The notes: generated from the letters alone by a model not told the origin. 64,000 nucleotides of DNA from Solea solea (GCF_958295425.1 NC_081153.1:20847525-20911524), one strand, 5' to 3'; positions 1 through 11,575 are shown, counted from the stretch's first letter. Numbers and translations: made by a program.

Positions 1-159
1 ATTTATTGTGGTCAGACTCAAACATCAGGACAGAAATTCAGTGAAGTGATTTTGCAATATTTCATGGGACTGAATTGTGGAACTAAAAGCCATTCTTCTC
101 AGAGTGCACTCAAGTTTGATGTCATACAGTTCCTCTGCAGAGAAATGCCATTATATAAT

Positions 160-478
160 CACTGGCCACTTTATTAGGTACACCTGTTGGACTGCTCTTT
201 AAACTGGTCAACCAATCACGTGATAGCAGCTCGACGCTTTCAGACATGCATACACAGTCGAGACGAGCTTCTCAAGTTCAAACTGAGCATTAAAATGAGG
301 AGGAAATATCATTGAAGTGACGTTGAATGTGACATAATTGTTGGCGCCAGACTGGCTGCTGTGGGTGTTTCAGAAACTGATGATTTACTGGGATTTTCAC
401 ACACAACTATCTCTAGAATCTACAGAGAATTGTCCAAAAAATATCCAGTGAGCGGCAGAATGACCAGAAAGCAGTGAT
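160..478 (+). mobile_element. Truncated Tc1/mariner-like transposon
   Basis: Starts with a terminal-repeat-like CTGGCCACTTTATTAGGTAC at about 162, which I recognise as the end of a widespread vertebrate Tc1-like element. A degraded piece of the transposase 5' coding region follows: text around TATCCAGTGAGCGGCAG near 440-460 corresponds to the usual SERQ-type segment. The bulk of the transposase and the second terminal repeat are missing, so it is a dead fragment. Confidence 0.7.
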
Positions 479-669
479 CAAAAATTTATATTTTTCAAAT
501 TTGCAGCTTGAAAAAAACCCCATTAGCAAACGGCAAAGGCTCCAATTTAGGATATGAGTCATAAAACATCTGCCTTCATGGTCACTGATTTTCATCTTAC
601 TATTTTAATATCATACGCTGTTAATGGGATCTTCAGTATCATATTCTAATTGGAATTATTTTATTTTGT

Positions 670-930
670 GTTATTTCTTCAGTGAACGCAGTTGTTGTTC
701 TATGAGTATTTTCTTCATTTCTTTGCTCTGGATAACAAATTAATCATTAAAAGTGAATCATTTTGGTTTGTGGACAAAACAAGACATTTGAGAACATCAT
801 CATTTCCACCGATCAACATTTTTTAAGGTTTTCTGATATTTTATGGACCAAACGATTAATCAATTAATCGAGAAAATAATCCACAGATTAATCGATTATG
901 AAAATAATCGTTAGCTGCAGCTCTAATTGT
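670..930. repeat. Dispersed AATCG-rich repeat, copy 1
   Basis: Shares with the copies at 13905-14110, 43870-43945 and 48836-49056 the features: a 'tttctttgctc...aacaaa' block, a 'gtggacaaaa(c/t)aaga' block, 'catcatttc', and a terminal block rich in AATCGATTA ending in 'gcagctct' or 'gcagccct'. Probably a non-autonomous DNA element common in fish; family name not determined. Confidence 0.55.
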
Positions 931-1550
931 TACTTTGGAAGGTCAGATATCGATATATAAAATCCTCAGATCAATCCTTTAATATTTGCCATTTCCTCTG
1001 CGCAAATCTCGCAAGACTTCCAGTGAAGCTGAGTCAGCAGATTTATTCACTAATTGACCAGAAATAGTGACTCTTGTTTGTTAACGTCACTGTTCTCTTC
1101 TTCTGATGAGCAAAAAGAGGATGTGGATGCAGGTCAGTCTGAGCTCACAGCACCCTCTGCTGGACAACTAATTCATTTAAAATGTCTAGTGGTGTTTGTA
1201 GGCTGGATATTTTGAATTTGAACTTTTTTTTGAAAGTTAGAGTTTGGATTATCACCTGACTGTACTGTTGTAGGTCATATTAAATAAAAAGGTGCATTAA
1301 CGTAACTACTTTGGGGTCACATTTTTATGTGAATGAATACTTTTTAATGACAGGTTAGAGAGAGATCCAAATCATATACAATTTAGAGCATTCGTTCTGT
1401 GGAAATAACTTTCAAAATTGGTATGCAAATTAAAATATCTCAAAAGAAATTGATAATAAATCAAAAATGTAATCGAATCAGGACCTTGTGAATCAGGAAT
1501 GAATTGATTTAGGAAAACAGCAGCGATGACGAGGCCTAATTTCCACTCAC

Positions 1551-1742
1551 CCAGGACGTCCTTGCTGTGCTGTGGCATGAGGGTCGTCCAGTGCTGCCTC
1601 TCTGCTTTCTGGATGTCTATGTTGATGATACAGTATCGCGGAGCGTCCAAGTTTGAGCGGAAAGTGAACACAGTTCCCTCGTTGGTGATGTAAGAGTACT
1701 GGGCGTCAAAGTTGTCCACAAGTTTGACCCACGGCAGCAGTC
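1551..1742 (-). CDS. prep: prep coding exon 8, last one in the window
   Basis: 192 bp coding [30 protein letters not shown], then [20 protein letters not shown] and SKDVL. The donor GTGAGT follows a split Gly/Glu codon in phase 1. The next exon (human WVACVRSNF...) is not present between 1 and 1550, so it lies left of the window. Confidence 0.94.
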
Positions 1743-3300
1743 CTGAAGGAGAAAATGATGCTGCGTGTGATTTTGTTTCCCAACTTCCAATTATTTCATA
1801 CTTTCATACTTTTACAAGAGAAAACAGGTTTGAAATCACTACATCTGCTGAGGTCATTGTTCAGTTATATTGTGCAACAGTATTTCTGCATTTCTGCTAT
1901 TTTTCATCAGTTATAGATTCCCATACAGTCATGTGTGCTGACAATGCTCAAAGTGGGTACAAAATCAGAAAAAATGCTATTAAAAGGGTATAAATGCATT
2001 AGTCAGTCATCATGAAAACACATAACAATCACTCTGGACTCTTTTTACCTGAGTAGACAGAACACACGAGGCACAGGCACAGAACAACTGACCTGTGATG
2101 CCGCTGGGAAGCTGCTGCAGGTCACAGTACCACAGCTGGTTGACGGGCTGACAGCCTTCAGTGATGGATAACACGGCATATCTGCCATCGTCTGATATCT
2201 GGAGGGAGGACGGAGAGAAAATAGAGAGGAAAGAAGAAAAGAATGCGTGTGATTATGTAAACTAACACGTTTTTAAACTGCTTTTTGGAAGAAAATGACA
2301 AGTTCATCCCTAGCAGGTTTAAAAGGGACTACAAGCGTCACTGTGATATCAGACTGCAAGAAACTGGATTGTTTTCTAAAATCCCTGTTTCCCTGTGCAC
2401 TGCTAGTGATGTGTTCAGACATGACCACATTTGGCAATGTGGCTTTCATGGAGGTGAATCATATGCAATGGAGGACAAAGGTAAACAAAGACGAGCTGAA
2501 AAGTTCATAGGCCGACAATGATGCAAATGTGATTTATTTTTGTTGATGTGAAAGTCAGATGTTGAGATTTAAACAGTCGATAGACTCACGGTTACTGAGC
2601 TGTGCCACTTTGGATGATCTGGAAACTCGGCAACCAGAATGTCCTGGGATTGTTCGGTGCCGATCACATGGTAGTAGAGCTTCTGGTTGATGTTGCAGGT
2701 GGTTTCAGTACCTTTGACACAACACAGATTTAGAACATTCATGATAACGTGCAGTGATTCAGGATTAGTACACAGTTTAACCAGTACAGTGTATAATGCA
2801 CTGGTTCCCAAAGACTGGGTCGGGACCCACAGACGGGTCGCAAGAGATTTTTTTGGGTCCCCAACTAAATTTTGCTTCATAATAATTGAAAAAAAAAAAA
2901 GGGAAAATACACAAAATATTGATTAAAAATACATGGTATTGACAACATGAATTTTAAAAAGGTCATTTAATAACACCGCTTTAATTTTGAGCCCAATTGT
3001 TTGTGTTACAGCCGAATTTGATCATAGTTATACACACACACATGTAAATACTCTCTACTTAACATTAAAAAGCCAAAGAAATAAAGCATGTTTTATGTGA
3101 AATGAAAGGTAATAAGTGTATTTAAAGATCATGTTTTCATATCATAAACAGTAGATATTTTATTTTAGAGTGTATTTACTTTAGTGTATTGTCACTCTCC
3201 TTTGAGAAGCGTAAACATCCCAAAAGAGAACGTTTCATGAGTCGAGAGAAACAACCTGAGTGTAGCTTTCTATCCATATATATCAGGATATAAACTAAAA

Positions 3301-3337
<37 letters not shown>

Positions 3338-6300
3338 CTATATATAGAAGATATTATTTATTTTTTATCTCTAGTTGTTATGTATTTATATTGTGATAAG
3401 ATTTTTAGCCATATTGTCTTTAGTATTAGAGTTCTGTGGCGTCTCCTCCTCACCGTCTGTTTTTCCTTCCTGACGTGGGTAGCAGTTGTAAAAGATGCCC
3501 TTTGCATCGTGAGTCCAGGCCAGGCAGCTGAATTTAACCCTCTCCAGAACATCAGGCAGTGATGCGAGGTCATCGGCCTTCATGAAGCGCACCGTGACCC
3601 AGTCGGAGCCGCTGCTACTCAAACCATACGCGAAATATTCACACTCCTCCGACAGACGACCCACTGAACACAGGAAAAAAAAGACACAAGTCGTCTGGTT
3701 TTGTTTCCTGTTTCTCTGTGTTTATGAAAGTTTGTCTGTTGACTCACTCTTCAGTGCCACAGTGCCGTCTTCAGAGAGTTTATTGGGGTCAAAGAAGACG
3801 GTAGCGGGCGCGTCCAGAGAGTCCTGCACATACAGCACATCCTGGTTCTGGAGGCCTTTGTTATGAAAGTAGAAATACCTGAAAATAAAGCAGGAAATAA
3901 CAAAGAGATCAGGAAGACGTTCAACTTCACCTGGGCAGTACTTGTCCTTTACATTTCAACAATACCTCTTCCCTCTCTTGTAGGGGCAGCTGTATTTGGG
4001 ATAGTCAAAGAGCTCAGTGAGGCGCTGGTGGAACTGAGCCTGGACGGCACACTGCTCCAGGTATGGCATGGTCACTTTGTTCTGCTCTTCAACAAAGGCC
4101 TGAAATAAAACAGGAGAATGAAGGCGGATGTTTTCCTGTGTTTAAAGGCTTATCCACACAGAAACAGGACTTTCCTGAAACTTTATTTTTCTTTATAGTT
4201 TTTTAAGTTTTTAGTTTAGTGTTCTATACGCTGTTGTATACATGCCAGGCCTGTATGTGGTGCTGTAACGCGGCTACATCAAAAAATGGAGAAAACGTCG
4301 CGCACGCACATGAACTGTGTGCAAGCCATTTTTATTTAAATAAAGCTTTATCCAAACAAGTATACGTTGAAATGTATACAAGCACAGAAACAGAGACAGA
4401 CTGAAGAAAGTCACGACAACTGAAAATACACTATAAAGCGAGTAGACCAAATCGTTTTGGGTTGTCTACACAAAAAGGCTGTGGTGGAGTTTTAGGAATT
4501 TCCCACTATTTGTTTTTAACACGTTCAAAAAAAATTGTGCTTCAGGGCTTCTAAAATGTTGTTTCTGTGTGGATTAAGGCAGGGCAATATGGCTGATAAA
4601 TAGTAGCTCAATATTTTTAGGCTATATCCCCATATATTAGATATATGTGGATACACACTCCCTTAATTTCACATAATACCTTCTTTATTTATTTGGCTTT
4701 TTAATGTTAAACGAAGGATATTTACATGTTAGAAACACTGAACTTGCCTATAAATATGGTTAAAGTGTTATTAAATGACTAATATAATTTTGTTGATTCC
4801 GTGTATTTTATTTGTATCAAAACATATAGAATAAATATGATTACCAATGCAACAGCCTTTAAAACCAGGAAAAGTCGTCACAGATCACCTTATTTATATA
4901 ATATGACGATATCACATCATGATACGGATATAATATTGATATACTGTGCACGTATATACCATGGTTTCTGCACCATCAGGGTCTTCGAGCCATGCGTACG
5001 GATCACAGATCTTGGTTCCATTGTAGTCGTCCACCTGAGGGGAAGATAAAGACACATACAAGTACATACACATGCAAACAGGTGAGTGTACTTCTTGGCC
5101 TGTATTCGTTTCTTGACGGGAATAGATTCCATATGGTAATTCCACGGCTGGAAGTTCCCTGCTGAATTTTAATTTCACCATCAGCTGAGTATTTGTCTTG
5201 GCTGACGGTTTGACTGAGTGTTGTTTTTAAGGTTAAGTGCTTCTGAAAGTCGGCCCTCGTGCACCAAAGAGCGAATTTGACTCAACATGGGTTCTTTCAA
5301 CACATGCACACACGCACGATAGTTGTCAGTAAGTGAACAGTAACGGAAAAAAACATTTTCATTTTGATGTTTGGCTGGATTTCCTTTTCTTTCCTTCTTC
5401 CTTTTTGTTACAATATAACAGTTTGATAATAACACATGTTCATTCACAACATGAATCAAATATATGGTCTGTATCTACATGCAATCTGCATTTTGTTATT
5501 GCACTGTAAAATAGTTCACTTTCAATAATAGCGCTAAATATTAAATACATGAACCAGGTCATCTCAATTAACCTAGTAAAGAAAAGGTTTTACTGCACTT
5601 TGCTGTAACTCTGCCAATGCTGATTAAAAACTGAGACATTGTCCTGCTTAAGATGTGGACCCTTTAATAACATGGGGCCTTTTCCATCAGTTGGACTAAT
5701 ATGATCAGGGCTTTGCTGTCAGTGATTATTTATTCTCTCAATTCATTCATTTGTTGTTTGGTTGTCATAAATGTCAGAATAATTGTAATAATAACAAACA
5801 AACAAGTTAATCAGCATTTCCCATACATCAAATGTCTTTCATGGAGGTGCAAAATAAGAAAAATATTCACATTTCAGACATTGAAATCAATTTAATCAGC
5901 TGTTTTCATTAAAAACCAAATCACTCAAACCAATATATGATTGTCACATTAGGTGCAGATTCATTTAATCGTCAAATGTTTATGGATTCATCAAATAATT
6001 GCTGCTGTCACACAGGGACCTGCACTTAAATCAAAAAATAATCATTTGTGCACAGCTGGTCCAAGGTATTGTGCAAGTTAGCACAATGTGGCTCTCATTA
6101 ATGTAATATATATATGTATATGTATATACATATATATATACATATATACATATATACATATGTACATACGCACACATATATACATATATATGTGTATATA
6201 CTTATATATATATATATATATATATATACATACATACATATATCTAACCTGTATTTATCTTAAGCTAATTGTTGTATGAATACAAGGTCTTTTTTGGGAT

Positions 6301-7034
6301 TTTACTATACTACTAACAAAAAACACTGGTTTGGTGTAAATAACACAAAATTAATTCATGCAATTAATGGAATTTACTGTGTAGCGACTAAGTCTTGTAC
6401 CATGGCGCTATTGGCTGCTGAATGATCTTCCTTAGTGTCTGTTCTGACACTGTCACTTACATTCCATTTCCACTCAACAAGTGTCTTTCTATTTCCAATA
6501 AACAAATCAAAACCAAACTTAAACCCGAGTACAGTCGAAAACCTCGGGCAGAATAAGAAATGAAATACAGACCACATCCTAGTGGTTGGGCAGGAAATCT
6601 CACAAATAACATGTGATATGGCCACTAACTACTGTGTTATATTTGGTGACTCTGAGAAGGTGGTGGGGGCAAAATCAGATTCTGCTTTAGGCCCCATAAA
6701 AGTTTGTGCCGGCACTGGCTGGCACAGTCGGCTACAAAGTGAACATCAACTCGACACTCTGTCAGTGGGAGCAGCATGTGTATAAATTCATACTTTTCAC
6801 GTGACTGATACCTCGAGTACTTTTGTTGTTTTTTACAGTTAAGTTTTTGTTTCCTTCCCTGAGTCACCGTCACGAGTCTCTTCCCCAGCCCTCCACCCTT
6901 TTGACTCGTCCTTCTCTTCCTGCTCTCGCTTTTTCTTCTCAGTAAAACAGCAGCAGCAGCAGCAGCAGCAGCTGCAGGACTTTACCACTAACCTTGTTTT
7001 CATCTCGTCGTGCAGCCGGGTATTTAAACGTCAT
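1551..7034 (-). CDS. prep: Prolyl endopeptidase, 5' (N-terminal) part, eight exons
   Basis: PREP is a cytosolic serine oligopeptidase (family S9A) that cuts short peptides after proline. Eight minus-strand exons join in frame: 6993-7034, 4960-5034, 3966-4099, 3748-3878, 3454-3663, 2590-2711, 2093-2198 and 1551-1742 (1012 bp, 337 codons plus one base). The product starts [14 protein letters not shown] and continues through segments that closely match vertebrate PREP, such as [64 protein letters not shown] and [13 protein letters not shown]. This covers the N-terminal part and roughly the first two thirds of the seven-bladed propeller that gates substrate entry. The hydrolase domain with its Ser-Asp-His triad is encoded left of base 1, so the gene is cut by the window edge, not shown to be broken. 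All donors are GT, all acceptors AG, and phases agree. Family identity is very secure. Confidence 0.96.
2093..2198 (-). CDS. prep: prep coding exon 7
   Basis: 106 bp coding [20 protein letters not shown], then [15 protein letters not shown]. It matches the human LSDDGRYVLLSIREG and LWYCDLQQ block. It is short and was found by following splice phase between exons 6 and 8. Confidence 0.94.
2590..2711 (-). CDS. prep: prep coding exon 6
   Basis: 122 bp coding [20 protein letters not shown] and then [20 protein letters not shown]. It matches the human NLHQKLYYHVLGT and EFPDEPKW segments. Acceptor GTCAAAG, donor GTGAGT, ending in phase 0. Confidence 0.94.
2798..2880. mobile_element. hAT-like transposon end fragment
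   Basis: Contains CACTGGTTCCCAAAGACTGG followed by GGTCGGGACCCACAGACGGG, a hAT-type terminal sequence that I recognise as recurrent in vertebrate genomes. Only one end is visible in this prep intron. Confidence 0.45.
3303..3332. repeat. (TA)n microsatellite
   Basis: Uninterrupted TA run in a prep intron. Confidence 0.95.
3454..3663 (-). CDS. prep: prep coding exon 5
   Basis: 210 bp coding propeller strands: [38 protein letters not shown] and [17 protein letters not shown]. It enters and leaves in phase 1. The reading frame runs past the GTGAGG donor into the intron, so an ORF finder overextends it. Confidence 0.95.
3748..3878 (-). CDS. prep: prep coding exon 4
   Basis: 131 bp. It completes the Arg codon and continues [20 protein letters not shown], later [10 protein letters not shown]. 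The match to human PREP (YFYFYNTGLQNQ, then LYVQDS) is nearly residue for residue. Acceptor TTTTCAG, donor GTGAGT. Confidence 0.95.
3966..4099 (-). CDS. prep: prep coding exon 3
   Basis: 134 bp coding [17 protein letters not shown], then a stretch containing [19 protein letters not shown]. It ends with a codon split 2+1 across a GTATTG donor. The sequence leads into the first propeller blade and matches the human residues after the DPYAWLEDP block. Confidence 0.95.
4146..4580. mobile_element. MITE-like element with terminal inverted repeats
   Basis: About 435 bp in prep intron 2. The left end GCTTATCCACACAGAAACA (4148-4166) is mirrored at the right end as GTTTCTGTGTGGATTAAGGC (4561-4580), giving imperfect inverted ends of about 18 bp. 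There is no coding capacity. A related internal stretch occurs near 16700-16800. Confidence 0.65.
4581..4945. repeat. Dispersed ATAT/GATATC-type repeat
   Basis: Begins 'agggcaatatggctgataaa' and ends in 'tgatacggatataatattga'. The vocabulary (gatat, atatcg, 'aatatttttaggctatat') recurs at 46300-46637 and, more weakly, near 50860-50925 and 60280-60375. Probably an old non-autonomous transposon family. It abuts the MITE on its left. Confidence 0.45.
4960..5034 (-). CDS. prep: prep coding exon 2
   Basis: 75 bp, phase 0 at both ends, coding [20 protein letters not shown] and then GAETM. The [13 protein letters not shown] block is a hallmark of the prolyl oligopeptidase N-terminus. Acceptor CCCCTCAG, donor GTATAT. 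Confidence 0.95.
6104..6242. repeat. (TA)/(CATA) compound microsatellite
   Basis: Alternating TATA, CATA and TGTA units over about 140 bp. The translated ORFs here are low-complexity artefacts. Confidence 0.95.
6948..6971. repeat. (CAG)8 trinucleotide repeat
   Basis: Eight CAG units, 22 bp from the prep exon 1 donor on the intron side. On the transcribed strand it reads CTG. Confidence 0.95.
6993..7034 (-). CDS. prep: prep coding exon 1
   Basis: Start codon at 7034-7032 and 14 codons ([14 protein letters not shown]), ending in phase 0 at a GTTAGT donor. The motif resembles the N-terminus of vertebrate PREP (a Y-P dipeptide followed by RRDE), which fixes the start although the exon is too short to be found by ORF length. 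A (CAG)8 run lies just inside the intron at 6948-6971. Confidence 0.88.
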
Positions 7035-7140
7035 GCTGTTTCTCTGCCGAGTCGCTTTTCGCTTGTTATTACTCGTTTATGTGTCTTTTTGTGGCCGCCC
7101 TGACAGCTGCGCCGCGGAGGAATGAAGTGAAGTGAAATGA
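7035..7140 (-). promoter_or_regulatory. Probable prep 5' UTR and core promoter region
   Basis: Directly upstream of the prep start codon, with a locally more GC-rich stretch (CTGCGCCGCGGAGG at about 7107-7120, GGCCGCCCTG at 7092-7101). No TATA box is seen, as expected for a housekeeping peptidase. Inferred from position only. Confidence 0.35.
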
Positions 7141-7456
7141 AAGTGAAAGTATTTCCCCCACAGAGCATAATGACACGAACACACGTGTGGGTTTCTGTGT
7201 CACCAACCGCCCGTACTTGTTCTCTCTACACACAGGAAGTGATGCCCATCCAGGGCACGGGGTGCCATTTTGTGTCTCATCATTATGAGATACTAAGTCA
7301 GGGCCGACACAAGCCTTTATGGGGCCCTAAGCCCCAGAGTATGCAGAGCGTAGTACCTGGTGGGGGCCCCCAAAATTAAGGTTGAAGAAAATGTCATGAT
7401 AATCATTATATTATTACATGAAATAAAATTGATGAATGAGTTATGAACAGGCCCAC

Positions 7457-7479
7457 TGTTGTTGTTGTTGTTGTTGCTG

Positions 7480-7517
<38 letters not shown>
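7457..7517. repeat. (GTT)n followed by (TTA)n
   Basis: Compound trinucleotide repeat. A translated poly-tyrosine ORF here is an artefact. Confidence 0.95.
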
Positions 7518-7930
7518 GTACCCTATCCCTCAATTCAGGTTAGGGTTAGCAGTGTGGTGACTTTTCTCTGGGCAGCCTCTTTCTCATCATCGGCCAAAAC
7601 ATCTCAATATTCTATTACTATACATTTTTATATGTATACTTTGGTAAAGCCTCCTGCAGCTGCTGAGAATGCACAGGCAATTTAGTATTGCACACTATCC
7701 AGTAATACAGTTCTGCATAGTATACAGTATAGTTTAGGACAATACAGTAGAGTGTGTGAAAAATAAAACATGTCGGGACATTGTTCTTCTTAGATTAATG
7801 TCCCCTCCCCCCCCCCCCGAGATATAAAGACAATCAGAGACACTCACACACTGAGAGAGAAAGAACAAAAACAAAGTTTCAGACATGTAATCTGTCTAAT
7901 CCATAAATCTGTGAAAACGACTAGGAAGCA

Positions 7931-7952
7931 GGGGGGGTGGGGGGGGGCAGGG
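7931..7952 (+). other. G-rich tract, G-quadruplex candidate
   Basis: Runs of 7, 9 and 3 G separated by one or two bases, which can supply four G-triplets. A second G-rich stretch lies at 9227-9252. Confidence 0.5.
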
Positions 7953-9078
7953 AGTTAGGAAGAGGGCTAATTTCAAACTAATTTAGGTAAGGTGATTAAG
8001 TGAGACTGGCTCGATGAGAGAATAAGCTGTCAGAGAGGCCCCCTGACCTTGTTTCAGTGTGTTTACCACTGTACTGTACACGTGGATTCACACACAGGAA
8101 ACACTTTAATATCCTGCAAACAAGAAAGATGGAAACATAAGTTATTTTATATAGGGGAGAAAATGCATATCCATATTGGCTAGGGAATAAATATGAGTAG
8201 CTTCATTGTGTCATAAAAAAAAAGGATCCATGTTACAGCGTTAACTGGTTATCATCTGGTTGTGTTGTTTAAAATGCCTACAGTAACAAACAACGTATTT
8301 GTTGAAGCCGCAACATGGAAAACAGCCACAACTATTTTTCTTTTTTTTCTGTGCTACATCAAAAACAAAACAAATCAGCACATTAAAGCTGCAGTGCGTG
8401 ACATTTGTTGATTTTGTTGCAGATGTTATTATTCTGCCTCTGTTTGGGCTTCATGAACAGAAACAATGTGTTCGCTGTGTCCTTCATCTGAAAATGTTGC
8501 TCTGTCAAACAAAACTACCAGACCTGACTGAGGGAGCGCTTAAGTATATACAGCAGCAGAGCGGGAATAAGAAGCATGTATACCGTCTGAACAACTCACT
8601 TCTGAAACTTTCCGCAGACACGTCTTTGTGTTCGTTTAAAAGTCTTGCAATATAATCTAAAATAACTTAGTTCTCTGCTGTGTCTAAAACTGCATTTAAA
8701 GCTAATGACAAAATGAGCATAGTGACAAATGCAATATGATCTTACAATACATTTCTCAATTGCAGATGCAAAGATAACAAAAAAGACAACACCTGCTGGA
8801 GTAAAGTAGCCCACTTAACTGGTGATGAATCATGGCTTTGGCGATTACCTAACAACTGTATGCCAACAAGTGCTTTAATTAGCACTAAAGTCGCTAATCT
8901 TTGGGGCCGTTGGGGGATGAAAGTGGACCAGGACACGCCACAGGCAGATGGGCTCTTACAGCAGATATGTCGGGGCCCCAGACAGACTGAGCCACCGATG
9001 ATCCTCCGCTGAACCGTGCAGCGGCCCAACTAGGCCTGGCCTGCACGACATGCTGTGCAGATGGGGCCTTAATTGGCT

Positions 9079-9082
<4 letters not shown>

Positions 9083-9111
<29 letters not shown>
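9083..9111. repeat. (GA)n microsatellite
   Basis: Uninterrupted GA run. Confidence 0.95.
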
Positions 9112-9497
9112 CCCAGGTAGTTTGCTAATCTGTGAAGACAGAGAGATTAGATATGTCAGATTACAGCAGAGCAGAGTCAGACGGAGGAGTCCTGTGACTG
9201 TTCAGAAGCTACAGACCTCACCCACTGAGGGGGTGGGGAGGTGGGGGGGGAGAGCGAGTCGGGTGATGAAAAAAGTGCATGAATGAAGGTGTGTAAAGAA
9301 AGGAGAGAGAAAAGGTGCAGATTAACGTGAGTGGGAATAGAATATACTGTGTAATGGTTAATGGAGTAGGGAGTATAATCTGAGAGGCAATAATGTGAAT
9401 CTATCTAACTATCGTATCTACAGACAGAAATACACACATTTTAATATTACACGTTCAAAACATAGAGCAAATGACATAATGTATGTAAACACACGTG

Positions 9498-9498
<1 letters not shown>

Positions 9499-9532
<34 letters not shown>
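9499..9532. repeat. (CA)17 microsatellite
   Basis: Uninterrupted AC/CA run. Confidence 0.95.
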
Positions 9533-9534
<2 letters not shown>

Positions 9535-10672
9535 CTCACCAGATGGCGCAGTCACTGAAACAGATAATCTGTTATTGTTGTGAATATTTTCATTATCGTT
9601 GTCATTTCAAAATCATACACAAATCACCTCCCAACCTCGGGCTTGATTGTGGACGTGCTGGAGCTCATGTCACTGGCTCACTGCCCAAAGCCTTATTGTA
9701 ATATAACCGAGTGCTATTTCATAATCATGTTCTGACTTGTTTATTATTGCTGCTTTCAAGTCGGATTTAATCCACAGAAACACATGAGGGTGATATTTTT
9801 CACCCTCATTTTAAAACGTGTTTCTCTCTTTACAGAACAACTGAATAGCAACACAGTGGTTTGACTGAAAGTAAGTTTATTTTCTTGTATATTGAACAAG
9901 AAATGCAAAATAATCAATAACAGCATCATTATAATGATAACTTGATGCTTCTACATGAGGACAAAAAAAACCCAAACTGACCCCACCCACTTTTTTTATT
10001 TTAATTAAAAAACAAAGAGTGGCAGAGCCCGACATTAAATGTGTGATAATCAGTGAGGACCATGGTGGTGGCTGCGGCCTGATGCCAAGTATTGATCTGC
10101 GGTTGGTGTTTTTGTTCCGCGGTGCGCATGATGCCTCCAGGACAATAAAAGACCAGTGAGATTAAGACAATTAGGGGGTTGATTGTTATCCAAAAGACAA
10201 AGAAGAGGAAGATTAAATGAAGAGATTTGGGTCAACGTGGTGATGTCCAGAATAGGGAGGGTGTAAAGAGGGCAGGGAAAAGGAGGAGGATGAAGGAAGG
10301 ATTGGGGTCAGAGAAACTGATCACTGTAGTAGAGAGGGAGGTTACCTAAGGAAGAGAGTGATGGACTGATTCCTGGCAGACAACAAGGAATTAACCTGAG
10401 GAGCAAGGTGTGTGCTTTACCTGATTTCCACATGAGACACGCCTGTCAGGGGATTTTCTTTGTCTGTCTAGAGTAGACTAATGAATCAGCGCTGTGGTGC
10501 TTTTCTTTTCTGCCTTCTCTCTCACTCTCGTCCCGCTGCCCCTGCGACCGCTAATTAGCAGACATTTTTATTGATCTGCTGGATTTGGATTCTGAAATCC
10601 CTCTTCTCTGTCTGCCAGACAGATCTCGGCTAAACTGACTCTCATTAGCTGGTGGTCTGTGAGATTGAGAAT

Positions 10673-10690
10673 GGGGGGGGGGGGGGGGGG
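10673..10690. repeat. Poly-G tract
   Basis: About 18 consecutive G; its length may be unreliable in sequencing. Confidence 0.9.
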
Positions 10691-10859
10691 TTGGTATGTG
10701 GGACCACCTGTTGACCACAAGCCAGAAGCGTGCAGACTTTCTTATTCCTATTGTCCTCATCACACTCTTTTTAAAGATATAATATGTGATAGTTCACATT
10801 AAAAACAATAATACTGATTGCATTTTTATTTGAGGATTCTACTTAAGCCTGCCCCGTGC

Positions 10860-11232
10860 ACACTAGAGGATCATTGGCCAGGTTTCGAGCTCAAGTGGGC
10901 TGGACCAGTAAAACAATAGCATAATAACCTATTAACACCAAGAAACTCCAAATTGTATCGTGAAATTATGAACAACCTGAAATTTCTTGAGGAAAATAAG
11001 TGCAATTTCAACAACATTATGCCTAAGTTTACCATTTACACGTGTGCGTCACAACTTCTTACAGATCAGTGGATCTACAAAGGCACCAAACATTTAGTCA
11101 CAGGTATCTGGAACAGAAAAACATAGTATTTCACATTATTATTAGAAATGTTCACACATTCATACTGTGGGCTAGATTGAACCATCCGATGGGCCAGATC
11201 TGGCTCGCGGGACATATGTTTGACACCCCTGG
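10860..11232. mobile_element. hAT-like non-autonomous element
   Basis: The right end reads 'gggccagatctggctcgcgg' then 'tttgacacccctgg', the reverse of the CAGGGGTGTCAAA-type hAT terminus. The left part has 'ggtttcgagctcaagtgggc' followed by 'tggacca'. No transposase reading frame remains. A similar end is at about 50000-50062. Confidence 0.5.
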
Positions 11233-11424
11233 ACTCTAGTCAATAACATTGAAAATCAGTTATTGTGTCGGTTAACGTGTCTGTGGTCTCCCACCTTTTT
11301 AAATCTTTAAAATGTCAGATTTGAAAATCCTCCAGTGTGAAGCAGGCTTTACATTAGTCAAAACATTTCCAATCCTCTGTAAAGCCACAGAAATCAGAAT
11401 TTTTTTATTTCATTACATCATTAT

Positions 11425-11575
11425 TATCATTACATGTCATTTAGCAGACGCTTTTATCCAAAGCGACTTACAATGGAATTGAGTACAATCAGCCAGGGGT
11501 AGGACCATTGTGACCATGATGTCTTTCACACACAGGGTCCTGGTCTTAACCACTGAGCCACTCCACCCTGTTTCA
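11425..11575. mobile_element. SINE-like teleost repeat
   Basis: Contains TTTAGCAGACGCTTTTATCC followed by AAAGCGACTTACAATG, a block found in many copies in fish genomes, then text ending 'taaccactgagccactccac'. The latter resembles the 'contrast and compare' style tail of this repeat class. Exact family not determined. Confidence 0.6.

Larger units (their letters stand above)
1..1550. other. Left-edge intron of prep
   Basis: No further prep exon and no other gene recognised. It holds a Tc1/mariner remnant (about 160-478) and a dispersed AATCG-rich repeat (about 670-930). The rest is unremarkable AT-rich sequence. Confidence 0.6.
5035..6992. other. prep intron 1
   Basis: Contains a long (TA/CATA)n tract at about 6104-6242 and the (CAG)8 run near exon 1. 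The 5181-6090 part is plain AT-rich sequence with no recognised feature. Around 6650-6720 there is a 'gtgggggcaaaatcagattc' and 'aggccccataaa' repeat fragment, also seen near 7310-7375 and 48390-48440. Confidence 0.6.
7141..10845. other. prep-prdm1 spacer, first part: simple repeats, no gene recognised
   Basis: Holds (GTT)n/(TTA)n at 7457-7517, poly-C at 7807-7818, G-rich tracts at 7931-7952 and 9227-9252, (GA)n at 9083-9111, (CA)n at 9499-9532 and a 17-18 base poly-G at 10673-10690. Around 8383-8620 is a piece of a dispersed repeat starting 'aaagctgcagtgcgtgacat', similar to the ends of the element at 46246-47166. No spliced or intact gene seen. Confidence 0.6.

Noticed and set aside
1..1550. 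Possible ninth prep exon (human WVACVRSNF segment)
   Set aside because: No minus-strand translation in this stretch resembles it; it must be left of the window.
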